Assembly (NCBI GenBank): GCA_030431355.1
Contig: JAUIJG010000299.1
Location: 1-6,715, forward strand
DNA: 6,715 bases
Reading direction: 5' to 3'
DNA from: a bacterium
Lineage (GTDB): Bacteria; Cyanobacteriota; Vampirovibrionia; Obscuribacterales; Obscuribacteraceae
Below the pieces are notes generated by a model. It saw only the letters and a list, made by a program, of their open reading frames with translations. It searched no databases and had not been told where the DNA came from. The position numbers and the translations under genes were made by a program. Positions 1-6,393 of the stretch are shown here, one piece after another (position 1 is the stretch's first letter; every line of letters starts with the position of its first letter).

Positions 1-853
1 TCAACCTCTCTCCTTCGCTGAAAATATAGCTGCCTTTTTCAGCCAGCGTAACCAGTAGAACCGCGGGCTTGTATCTTTCAAAGAGAGTACCGGAAAGGTC
101 CTCCAGTAACTGGGCGGGAATGTCTACAGAGCCTTTGCTTGAGGTCTCCTCATGACCGCTGGACGGAGGATTGTCGTACAACTTTGTGATCTCGGCCGGT
201 ATCGATCTGGCTAATTCCGGGTCTATTTGTCTGTTCCAGAAGATAAGCTCAAGCATGTTGACCTTGATTATGTCAGCATGAGTCATCGCTTTCTTGACGC
301 TCTCCCGGGCTTCTTCGCCTTCACCGGTGGGAAACCCTGCGTCAAACGATACCACCAGGTCTCTCCGGTGGGCCATCTCCAGAGCTTTCAAAATAGCCGC
401 TCTTCTAGGCTCGGAGGTGAGTGAGATTCCGGTGGCATGAATCAGGTCGATGCCGTCCATTATCTCTTCTGTTATTTCGTCGGACTCAAGCCACTGGGCG
501 GCGTTGCCGGAGGGCCAGTTCAAAAAAGTATTGTCATCATCCACGGTGGTAAAAACATAGCACTGGGCGGTAGGGTAGGCAGGGTCGGCGATTATATGTT
601 CGGTATCAACCCCTTCTTCTTCTAAAACTTTAAGAAGATAACGGCTCTGAACATCGTTTCCGGTCTTAGCAATCAACTTACTCGGCGAGCCCAGTCGGCT
701 CAGACCGATGGCCACATTGGCCGCATTTCCGCCCAGGGACTTGAAATAGGTGCTGGATTCGATAAAGCCTTTGCCTTTGGTTGTAGAAATCCAGTCGACC
801 ACAAGCTCTCCGATGGCCATCAAGGATTTTTTCTTGCTTTCCGCTTTGCTCAC
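1..853 (-). CDS. PfkB-family carbohydrate kinase (fructokinase/ribokinase-like), 3' end outside window
   Basis: Likely phosphorylates a sugar or nucleoside hydroxyl with ATP in the cytoplasm; the substrate cannot be read from sequence. 284 codons are visible from a GTG at 853. An in-frame TAA lies just upstream (859-857), so translation starts at this GTG or at the ATG at 820 (codon 12), which would remove a Lys/Ser-rich lead. PfkB features seen: MAIGELVVDW near the N-terminus with Asp20, the first signature GGNAANVA at residues 41-48 followed by GLSRLG, an SFDAGFP segment at 169-175 (many fructokinases have DPN here), and the Mg-associated N-x-x-E motif as N199/E202. The strand VLLVTLAEKGSYIF near the left edge precedes the usual GAGD catalytic motif, which lies outside the window, so activity cannot be judged. 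It is the third gene of a minus-strand unit, 22 bp after the SCP2 gene, and has no strong Shine-Dalgarno of its own. Family assignment is firm; fructokinase is a guess from general resemblance. Confidence 0.87.
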   Translation of the reverse strand, partial: MSKAESKKKSLMAIGELVVDWISTTKGKGFIESSTYFKSLGGNAANVAIGLSRLGSPSKLIAKTGNDVQSRYLLKVLEEEGVDTEHIIADPAYPTAQCYVFTTVDDDNTFLNWPSGNAAQWLESDEITEEIMDGIDLIHATGISLTSEPRRAAILKALEMAHRRDLVVSFDAGFPTGEGEEARESVKKAMTHADIIKVNMLELIFWNRQIDPELARSIPAEITKLYDNPPSSGHEETSSKGSVDIPAQLLEDLSGTLFERYKPAVLLVTLAEKGSYIFSEGERL

Positions 854-875
854 TGGTTACTCACAAAACTCCAGC

Positions 876-1286
876 CTAATTCGCGTCTCTATCGAGGTAT
901 TCTTTCACCACCCCGGGATATTTTTTGAAGGCCGGTTTAATAGCAGGCAGTAAGGCAAGCGCTTTGTTGACAGGTCCTTTTGCCACCATCTTGCCGTTCA
1001 AAAGATACATGGGAACGTTTACTTTGCCCATCCAGAACTTATGAGCAACATCCGCTTGCATGAACATCTCTACCACCGGCTGTTTTTCACAGTCTCCCCA
1101 CTCGATGATCATACTTTCTCCGTTGGAACAATCGATGGTAATCTGACCATCGGGTTCGCGGTAGTGAAATCTGACAATCAGCTTTGACTTTAGCAGAGGA
1201 TCACGGATCTGGGCATCATCGTTGATAGCGTTCCATAGCTCTTTCATCACGGTGCCTAATTCATCCGTGTCGTTGAAAAATGTCAT
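876..1286 (-). CDS. SCP2 sterol-carrier-like lipid-binding domain protein
   Basis: A single-domain 136-residue protein of the SCP2 (sterol carrier protein 2-like) fold, which binds lipids or other hydrophobic ligands in a cavity. There is no signal peptide or membrane segment, so it is probably cytoplasmic. The C-terminal half carries the pattern typical of bacterial stand-alone SCP2 proteins: HKFWMGKVNVPMYLLNGKM at residues 82-100, then KGPVNKALALLPAIKPAF from 103 with an aromatic/basic tail. The N-terminal half (about 36-64) holds the strands FHYREPDGQITIDC and SMIIEW expected of the sheet. I chose the ATG at 1286, whose A is also the last base of the dehydrogenase stop (TGATG). A GAGAGG lies 8 bases upstream. 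A TTG at 1289 would add one residue. The overlap suggests translational coupling to the dehydrogenase. A ligand-delivery or ligand-sequestering role for a hydrophobic substrate of that enzyme is an inference; the ligand is unknown. Confidence 0.85.
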   Translation of the reverse strand: MTFFNDTDELGTVMKELWNAINDDAQIRDPLLKSKLIVRFHYREPDGQITIDCSNGESMIIEWGDCEKQPVVEMFMQADVAHKFWMGKVNVPMYLLNGKMVAKGPVNKALALLPAIKPAFKKYPGVVKEYLDRDAN

Positions 1287-2458
1287 CAATAGGCCCTCTC
1301 GAATATATCAAGTACATCTTCTGTGGTGGCATATCTCGGATTGAACATAATGGATGGATCTTCCAGAACCAGATTTGACCACTTCTCTGACAATTCACTG
1401 TCCATTTTCTCCACTCCGATACTCTTCAAATCTTTCGGAATGTCCAGTTCATTCATCAGCTCTTCAAATTTATCGATAAGAATATCACAGGCGGTATCAT
1501 CATTGCGGCTGTCTGTGAATTCCAGTGCACGGGCTACTTTCGCGTAAATGCTCTTGCTCTCTGGTTTGTTAAAACGCATTCCGTGGGACAAGAAAACAGC
1601 GTTGGTTAAGCCATGGTGAGTTTTGAAAATTGCTCCTGTCGCATGGGCCAGGGCATGAATAATTCCCACTCCGGAATTAGTGAATGCCATACCTGCCATG
1701 GTACTTGCTATTAGGGTGGCGGAACGTGCTTCCATATCGTTTCCGTCCTGTACTGCTTTTGGCAGAAACTTAAACAGGATCTTTAAGGACTCCAGGGAAA
1801 TGCTCTCTGTCAGGGGCGATTTTGTCACGGCACAGGCGGCTGACTCGATGGCGTGGGTGACGGCATGCATTCCGGTGGCCGGGGTCAGTCCTCTGGGCAA
1901 AGAAGCCAGTAATGTAGGGTCTAAAATTGCTAGGTCAGGTGCCAGGAATCTGCTGCCGAAAACCAACTTTCTCTCTTGTTTTGAATCTTTGATGGCTGCC
2001 ACGAATGATACTTCGGAGCCTGTGCCGGCTGTGGTCGGAACCGCCACGAAAGGAGAAAGCTTGCTCTCGATAATGTTGAGCCCCTGGTTGGCCATTAAAT
2101 CACTACCCAGGGTCAGGCATACGTTGACAACTTTGGCTGTATCCAGGACTGAGCCGCCGCCGACGGCAATGATAGAGTTGCAACCTTTTTCTCTGCCGAA
2201 TTCTGCCGCCTTGTTAACCGCGTCTATGTCCGAATCGGGCGGCACATCCAGAAAGGTCTCATAATCAAATCCGGAATCTTCCAAGCTCTCAATGATAGGG
2301 GCAATTACACCGTGCTCCTTGAGGAACCGGTCGGTGATAAGCAGCGGCTTTTTAATGCCGAGTTCGTCTGCAAAGGTGGTGAGTGAGGCACTCTCGTGCT
2401 CACCGAACAAAACCTTTGTGGGACAGTTAAAAACGAATGAACTGAAGTGCATAATCAT
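1286..2458 (-). CDS. Iron-containing (type III) alcohol dehydrogenase, first metal-ligand Asp replaced by His
   Basis: A 390-residue NAD(P)-dependent group III alcohol dehydrogenase, full length for the family, interconverting an alcohol and an aldehyde or ketone in the cytoplasm. Seen: the family opening FVFNCPTKVLFGE (8-20), the dinucleotide-binding loop GGGSVLDTAK (100-109), PTTAGTGSE (141-149), and the helical metal-binding domain with THAIE (201-205), IHALAH (267-272) and HHGLTNA (281-287). By alignment in memory with E. coli FucO (ligands Asp196, His200, His263, His277), the equivalents are His198, His202, His268 and His282. The first ligand is therefore His, in GMHAVTHAIE, where the family has GMDALTHAIE. 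The other ligands and cofactor loops are intact, so this is a specific substitution and not decay. ATG at 2458 is the first start; ATG at 2452 is equally possible, and neither has a clear Shine-Dalgarno. It is the first gene of the minus-strand unit. The substrate cannot be told. Confidence 0.93.
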   Translation of the reverse strand: MIMHFSSFVFNCPTKVLFGEHESASLTTFADELGIKKPLLITDRFLKEHGVIAPIIESLEDSGFDYETFLDVPPDSDIDAVNKAAEFGREKGCNSIIAVGGGSVLDTAKVVNVCLTLGSDLMANQGLNIIESKLSPFVAVPTTAGTGSEVSFVAAIKDSKQERKLVFGSRFLAPDLAILDPTLLASLPRGLTPATGMHAVTHAIESAACAVTKSPLTESISLESLKILFKFLPKAVQDGNDMEARSATLIASTMAGMAFTNSGVGIIHALAHATGAIFKTHHGLTNAVFLSHGMRFNKPESKSIYAKVARALEFTDSRNDDTACDILIDKFEELMNELDIPKDLKSIGVEKMDSELSEKWSNLVLEDPSIMFNPRYATTEDVLDIFERAY

Positions 2459-2489
2459 AAATATTAGAAGCTTGGACCCAGAATCGCCA

Positions 2490-2517
2490 TTTATAAGTAA
2501 TAGAGATTAAGTGTAAT
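2490..2517 (-). promoter_or_regulatory. Candidate sigma70-like promoter for the dehydrogenase unit
   Basis: Reading the minus strand: ATTACA (2517-2512, 4 of 6 to TTGACA), a 16-base spacer, then TATAAA (2495-2490, 5 of 6 to TATAAT). Transcription would begin near 2483 and leave a leader of about 25 bases. The surrounding DNA is A/T-rich, so chance matches are likely. Confidence 0.3.
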
Positions 2518-2571
2518 TACTTTTATCTCATCAGAAACCTCAACAGAACCTCTTTGTTCACGCCTCCTGAC

Positions 2572-2618
2572 ATCAAGATCATCCAGTTCCGGTCAAACAT
2601 TTAGAAAAGATCCTTGAT
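2572..2618. repeat. Imperfect inverted repeat in the divergent intergenic region
   Basis: ATCAAGATC at 2572-2580 and GATCCTTGAT at 2609-2618 are inverted copies differing by one inserted base, 28 bases apart. It could be a paired operator half-site or a weak stem with a long loop. The arms are short, so chance is possible. Confidence 0.3.
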
Positions 2619-2738
2619 CCGACCTCGGCGCGATTGTAGTATGGCTGCGTTGTTGACATCCGGAAGAGCGGTTTTACTGAGTCACCTTATTTATGAGCAT
2701 TCATTAATTGGTATCAGGGAACCGGGGATGAAAAATTT

Positions 2739-2767
2739 TTGTCTTAACTCTCTCAATAAATGATAAA
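2739..2767 (+). promoter_or_regulatory. Candidate upstream promoter for the LptD-like gene
   Basis: TTGTCT (2739-2744, 4 of 6), a 17-base spacer and GATAAA (2762-2767, 4 of 6). An A/T tract (AAAAATTTTT, 2731-2740) runs up to and overlaps the -35 box. It is a weak match, offered as one of two alternatives. Confidence 0.2.
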
Positions 2768-2781
2768 CAGTACCTCACAGG

Positions 2782-2810
2782 TTGCAAACATCTAAAGTAG
2801 AATGTACTCT
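2782..2810 (+). promoter_or_regulatory. Candidate proximal promoter for the LptD-like gene
   Basis: TTGCAA (2782-2787, 4 of 6), a 17-base spacer and TACTCT (2805-2810, 4 of 6). Transcription would begin near 2817, giving a leader of about 50 bases before the ATG at 2869. Spacing is ideal but both boxes are imperfect. Confidence 0.25.
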
Positions 2811-2868
2811 CTCTTCTGCCTGAAGTAGAAAAACGTCGGATTCGTCCAGTCTCAGAAAATCTTTGAAA

Positions 2869-4977
2869 ATGCGGATGCTGAAAATAGATAAATCGAATAA
2901 GTTCATATCCCTGGCGGTGCTGGCGGCCCTGTCCTTCCAGCTGGTCGCACCAATCGGTGCACTGGCTGCCTCATCTTCCGGAGAGTCTTCATCTGATAGT
3001 GGCTCTTCCAGCGGTACGTTGCTATTGCCTCTTACTCCGAAGATCGACTCCGCCGGTCTGAGCGATGAAGAGGGCGACGAGGAAGATTCTTCCGCCACGT
3101 CTTCTGAGACTGCGGAAGATGCCAGCGGTGAAGACCGTCGAGAATTGATTCAAGAGCCGGCTCTCGATTCACTTGAGCCGGGCCGATCCGGTTTCGGGAA
3201 GTTCACTGCTGAGCCATACAACGACGAAGCCATTAAAGATCCCCGGAAGCCTTTTAGTCTAGAAGTCGATTTGGAAGACGGTGAGGAAAATGAACTGTCT
3301 TCCCAGGTGAATGAAGACACCACGCTGAAAGGCACGATTCAAATTGTCGCCGACGATACTGAATACGACAGCGAAAAGAATACTTTTCTGGGAACCGGTA
3401 ATGCGGTTTGTATCATCGGTGGGCAAAATTCAAAACTTGAAGCGGACATGATCCTCTACGATCAGAATGATGAAACCATCGACGCGCGTGGACACGTGAC
3501 CATATTGAGAGATGGACAGGTGACCACCGGTAAATCTTTCAAATTCAAGGTCGGTTCGGACGAATATTTGATCACCAAGCCTGATACCGAGATTAACGGC
3601 GCGACAATTATTGCCCGAACCGGTCATGGCGCTAATGGTGGCGTCAATTTTAAGAAGGGTACTATTCAGTTTCCAAAGCCGTTTGTATTCCAGAAGAACC
3701 AGTACTTCGGACCGGTGGGACACTTTGTTGAGCTGGCCAGGAAAAAGGCTCACCCGGAAGCTTATATGCCTTCTAAACCCAGCTATAAGTTCACAGCTCG
3801 TAAGATGGTCTACGAGAAGTACAAAGATGAAGATACCGGTCAACTAACCGTTTTCGGCGGCAGAATGATGTTCGGCAAATTCGGTATTCCCATGCCGAAG
3901 ATAAAAGCGAGCATAAGCAAAGACGGCAACGACGTGGTCATGCCCATCGCGCCATCCCTTGGAAGCAACATGCAGGTCGGTGGTATCAACCTCGGTCCTA
4001 AATTCAACACTCTACTTCCTAATGGTAAGGGCGTGGTGTCCTGGTCTCCGATGCTTCAGATCGGAGGAAGAACCCTGGACGGACAGAATAGTGGTAGCGG
4101 AATCGGATTAGCCGGACAGGCGACGATCACCACCAAGAAATTGAGAGCCGGTATCGCCACCGGTTCGGTCAACAATATTATGGTGGCGGATCTACATTAT
4201 AGAATCTCTCCTACTTTGCGATTGCAAGCCGGTGTGAACCGTTTCCTCGATGACGGTATGTTCGGTTTTAGAAGAGCACGGTTGGCTGCAGAGGTGGTTG
4301 ACACCAGACTGAGCACTAAGATTCCATTCTTGAGCTACGCCGCTCTCAGATCGTCTGCCGGGTGGATGCAGGACAACCCTCAACTAGTTAACCTCAGTCC
4401 TGATTATGCCGACCTCTTCGGCGGCACCCAGACAACCAAGATCATGAACAGCGGTTTCAGGCTGCAGGAGCAGATCACTGCCACAACCCATCCGCTCTTC
4501 GCCATCGGTAACGACAAATACGGAGTGAAATCCTACATCTACGCCGGAGCAGCCCTGAGGGCATATTCTTCCGGTGACGCCAATATCATTGGTCAGATAG
4601 GTCCGGCGCTCAGCATCAATTTGAACCGATTCAATCTGCAAGCGAACTATAACCAATCCGCGGTGAAAGGTGATTCTCCCTTCCTGTTTGACCGCTTTAT
4701 CCAGGGACAGCGTTCCATGAACCTGATGGGCGACTTCAAGGTGAACAAATATCTAACCCTGGGTGGTGGTCTCGGATATAACATGACCAACAAGCTCTTT
4801 TACTCCAGAACAATCACCGCTGCTGTTGGTCCTGAGGATTTCAAAGTGCTTCTCACCAGGGACATGGTCACCGGTATCAACCGGGTCGGCTTTGACGTTA
4901 TCTATGGTGCGCCTTTGCCTTATAAAAGCTTGACCTTCAAGGGTAATTCCGACCACGGTCAGTTAGGCGGCATCTAA
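2869..4977 (+). CDS. LptD-like outer-membrane protein: signal peptide, acidic linker, OstA domain, beta-barrel-like half
   Basis: Probably an outer-membrane protein related to LptD, which inserts lipopolysaccharide into the outer leaflet. 702 residues from ATG 2869; ATG 2875 is possible and no Shine-Dalgarno is visible. Residues 1-33 form a signal peptide: basic start, hydrophobic FISLAVLAALSFQLVAP, cleavage at ALA|A. Residues about 34-150 are a Ser/Asp/Glu-rich linker with little expected structure. Residues about 154-250 match the OstA/LptA beta-jellyroll pattern (IVADDTEYD, GTGNAVCI, LEADMILYDQND, ARGHVTILRDG, then a TKP end). Residues 309-345 (ARKMVYEKY to FGKFGIPMPK) recall the LptD segment joining the periplasmic part to the barrel. 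The rest, to 702, is rich in alternating polar/hydrophobic strands, Gly and aromatics. The only Cys is in the OstA domain, so the disulfides of E. coli LptD cannot form. The chain ends QLGGI, without the usual terminal aromatic. The barrel half is shorter than in classical LptD. LptD-like is an inference; another OstA-containing porin-like protein is possible. Confidence 0.7.
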   Translation: MRMLKIDKSNKFISLAVLAALSFQLVAPIGALAASSSGESSSDSGSSSGTLLLPLTPKIDSAGLSDEEGDEEDSSATSSETAEDASGEDRRELIQEPALDSLEPGRSGFGKFTAEPYNDEAIKDPRKPFSLEVDLEDGEENELSSQVNEDTTLKGTIQIVADDTEYDSEKNTFLGTGNAVCIIGGQNSKLEADMILYDQNDETIDARGHVTILRDGQVTTGKSFKFKVGSDEYLITKPDTEINGATIIARTGHGANGGVNFKKGTIQFPKPFVFQKNQYFGPVGHFVELARKKAHPEAYMPSKPSYKFTARKMVYEKYKDEDTGQLTVFGGRMMFGKFGIPMPKIKASISKDGNDVVMPIAPSLGSNMQVGGINLGPKFNTLLPNGKGVVSWSPMLQIGGRTLDGQNSGSGIGLAGQATITTKKLRAGIATGSVNNIMVADLHYRISPTLRLQAGVNRFLDDGMFGFRRARLAAEVVDTRLSTKIPFLSYAALRSSAGWMQDNPQLVNLSPDYADLFGGTQTTKIMNSGFRLQEQITATTHPLFAIGNDKYGVKSYIYAGAALRAYSSGDANIIGQIGPALSINLNRFNLQANYNQSAVKGDSPFLFDRFIQGQRSMNLMGDFKVNKYLTLGGGLGYNMTNKLFYSRTITAAVGPEDFKVLLTRDMVTGINRVGFDVIYGAPLPYKSLTFKGNSDHGQLGGI

Positions 4978-4978
4978 C

Positions 4979-4994
4979 CAGATATAGTTATCTG
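4979..4994 (+). repeat. Small hairpin just after the LptD-like stop codon
   Basis: CAGATA (4979-4984) and TATCTG (4989-4994) form a 6-bp stem with a TAGT loop, starting two bases after the stop. There is no T-run after it, so it is not a convincing intrinsic terminator. The 108-bp gap to the ROK kinase gene holds no other clear signal, so read-through into that gene is possible. Confidence 0.25.
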
Positions 4995-5085
4995 AGTTGC
5001 CGGTGCATCGGGTTCAAGGGTAGAGAAGGTTAGTCAGGTTATCGGTTTTTTGTTTACTTAAGTCATGAGGGGAGCAGGGAGCTAA

Positions 5086-6072
5086 GTGTCGTCAGAGAAG
5101 AGCCCGCTAGCTGCTGTTGGTGTTGATCTAGGTGGAACGAATTTAAGAGCGGCCCGTATAGAAAATGGCGTGCTTTTGGGTGAACCGAAGTATGTGCCGA
5201 CTCCGGATAGTCCCGAAAAGATTGTAGAAGCTCTAATCAATCTGATTCGTGGTCATATAGATGAAAAAGTCTGCGGAGTGGGAATCGCCACCGCCGGAGT
5301 GGTCAACTGTGACACCGGGGAGGTTGTCGGGTCAACCGGTAATCTACCGGGCTGGGCAGGCACTAAAATCAGAGAAGTGGTTGAGGCCAGCGTGGATCTG
5401 CCGGTTCATGTGGAGAATGATGCAAACGCCGCCGCCTATGCCGAGGCGAAGCAGGATGATCTAAAAGACAAACGCTGCATAGTGGCAATCACCTTCGGTA
5501 CTGGTATCGGTGGTGGTATCGTCATGGATGGCAATTTGCTCCATGGTCGTGGATGGGCTGCCGGGGAGATAGGACATATGTCCATAGCTCTGGATGATTC
5601 CCGCCTCTGTACCTGCGGGCTCCACAATTGTTGGGAAGCCTATGGTTCGGGCAGAGGTCTGAAGGCGACCGCCCTGGAAATTCTTGACGGTGTAAGCCCC
5701 GATCAGACTAAGTTGGCGGATCTCCTGGAGGACATCTCCACCTATGAAATCATTGAAGAGATGAAAGGTGGAGATGAATACGCCAGAAAGATCTTTGACA
5801 AGTGGCATGACCATCTGGCGGTGGGTATCGTCAACCTTACCCATATTATGAACCCCGACTGTTTTGTAGTGAGCGGCGGTCTGGGCGAGGTTGTGGATCT
5901 TGAACTTTTAAGGGACAAAGTTTGTTCCAGGACATTGCATAATCTTGCCGAGACTGTGGAGATTAGACCCTCGCGGTTGGATACCAACGCAGGTTTGATA
6001 GGTGCTGCCTGGTGCGTTGTGGACAGAGTGCTTAGCTGCCGGGAAGTCGGCAGCGCCGCGGGAACTAGATAA
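5086..6072 (+). CDS. ROK-family sugar kinase, probable glucokinase
   Basis: A 328-residue cytoplasmic ATP-dependent hexose kinase of the ROK family, normal length. Seen in order: the ATP phosphate loop VGVDLGGTNLRAARI (11-25, with D14, G16, G17, T18), ATAGVVN (68-74), the catalytic region VENDANAAAYAEA (109-121, Asp112 the likely base), FGTGIGGGIVMDG (137-149), the ROK Glu/His motif GEIGH (160-164), and the zinc motif CTCGLHNCWE (175-184; Cys175, Cys177, Cys182 with His164 as expected ligands). The motif has Asn where many members have Gly before the third Cys, a tolerable change. A C-terminal adenosine-side segment NPDCFVVSGGLGE (256-268) follows. The start is GTG 5086: AGGGAG (5076-5081) lies 4 bases before it and GAGGGGAG (5067-5074) 11 before it, and an in-frame TAA at 5083-5085 excludes anything earlier. 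No DNA-binding domain is present, so it is a kinase and not a ROK repressor. Glucokinase is the likeliest of glucose, fructose, N-acetylglucosamine and N-acetylmannosamine kinases. Confidence 0.92.
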   Translation: MSSEKSPLAAVGVDLGGTNLRAARIENGVLLGEPKYVPTPDSPEKIVEALINLIRGHIDEKVCGVGIATAGVVNCDTGEVVGSTGNLPGWAGTKIREVVEASVDLPVHVENDANAAAYAEAKQDDLKDKRCIVAITFGTGIGGGIVMDGNLLHGRGWAAGEIGHMSIALDDSRLCTCGLHNCWEAYGSGRGLKATALEILDGVSPDQTKLADLLEDISTYEIIEEMKGGDEYARKIFDKWHDHLAVGIVNLTHIMNPDCFVVSGGLGEVVDLELLRDKVCSRTLHNLAETVEIRPSRLDTNAGLIGAAWCVVDRVLSCREVGSAAGTR

Positions 6073-6165
6073 GTGGGTTGATGAAATCTGAAATTTAATC
6101 ATTAGATTTCGACTGAGCCTTGTATATGTACCCCAAAAACATTTCTCAATTGTATCTTCCAAAAG

Positions 6166-6197
6166 GTGGAAAGAAAAACACGCGTTTTTCTTTCCAC
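6166..6197 (+). terminator. 14-bp A/T-rich hairpin, possible terminator or processing site
   Basis: The arms GTGGAAAGAAAAA (6166-6178) and TTTTTCTTTCCAC (6185-6197) pair perfectly, and C6179-G6184 extends the stem to 14 bp with an ACGC loop. It lies about 94 bp after the ROK kinase stop. The T-run is inside the stem and not after it, so it is not a classical Rho-independent terminator. An RNase III site or transcript-end stabiliser is as likely. Shorter alternative stems flank it. Confidence 0.45.
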
Positions 6198-6261
6198 TCT
6201 GGAAAAGATTGGTAGATATGTGTTTAGGCTGGTTGGTTTTAGCTTGTTATCAAAAATGGAC

Positions 6262-6282
6262 CCGGAGGATTCATTCTTCCGG
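6262..6282. repeat. 8-bp GC-rich hairpin
   Basis: CCGGAGGA (6262-6269) and TCTTCCGG (6275-6282) pair over 8 positions, with one G-T wobble on the plus-strand transcript, around a five-base loop. On the minus strand it is followed five bases later by TTTTT, which would suit a weak minus-strand terminator, but no minus-strand gene upstream needs one. Confidence 0.35.
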
Positions 6283-6336
6283 AAGTGAAATCATGCCCCT
6301 CAGCCCTGGCTTCAAACAAATAAATCCGGGTAGTGT

Positions 6337-6342
6337 TATAAC
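6337..6342 (+). promoter_or_regulatory. Candidate -10 box for the Asp-His-repeat gene
   Basis: TATAAC matches TATAAT at 5 of 6 positions. The nearest -35-like TTCAAA (6311-6316) is 20 bases upstream, too far for a good promoter. It would give a leader of about 45 bases before the ATG at 6394. Confidence 0.2.
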
Positions 6343-6393
6343 TGATGTTGGGGAATAAATTTAATAGAGCTTTCAATCCGAGGGAAACAGTCC

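Larger units (their letters stand above)
2459..2868. other. Divergent intergenic region (about 410 bp)
   Basis: Separates the minus-strand dehydrogenase unit from the plus-strand LptD-like gene, so it must hold both promoters. I see weak sigma70-like candidates in both directions (listed separately), an imperfect inverted repeat at 2572-2618, and an isolated perfect TTGACA at 2653-2658 without a matching -10 box. A 40-codon open frame from ATG 2641 lacks a ribosome site and recognisable content. No RNA gene was recognised. Confidence 0.7.
6073..6393. other. Intergenic region with hairpins (321 bp)
   Basis: No gene is recognised here. Open frames on the minus strand (about 5908-6162 and 6239-6466) run into neighbouring coding sequence and have no recognisable content. 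The region holds two inverted repeats and a possible promoter for the downstream gene, listed separately. Confidence 0.7.

Noticed and set aside
1680..2264. 194-codon plus-strand ORF opposite the dehydrogenase
   Set aside because: It is antisense to a clearly conserved dehydrogenase whose motifs explain the sequence; the translation shows no family features.
2653..2658. Perfect TTGACA -35 box
   Set aside because: No acceptable -10 box lies 16-18 bases downstream, so it is not called as a promoter.
2641..2763. 40-codon plus-strand ORF (starts MAALLTSGRAVLL) in the divergent intergenic region
   Set aside because: It has no ribosome binding site and no recognisable family or composition. It overlaps a candidate promoter; likely chance.
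3430..3843. 137-codon minus-strand ORF opposite the LptD-like gene
   Set aside because: It is antisense to the OstA domain region of a long, coherent gene and has no recognisable content.
5041..5056. T-rich run before the ROK kinase as a possible terminator for the LptD-like gene
   Set aside because: No stem of useful length precedes the T-run.
5461..5844. 127-codon minus-strand ORF opposite the ROK kinase
   Set aside because: The sense strand encodes the conserved ROK motifs here; the antisense frame is a by-product.
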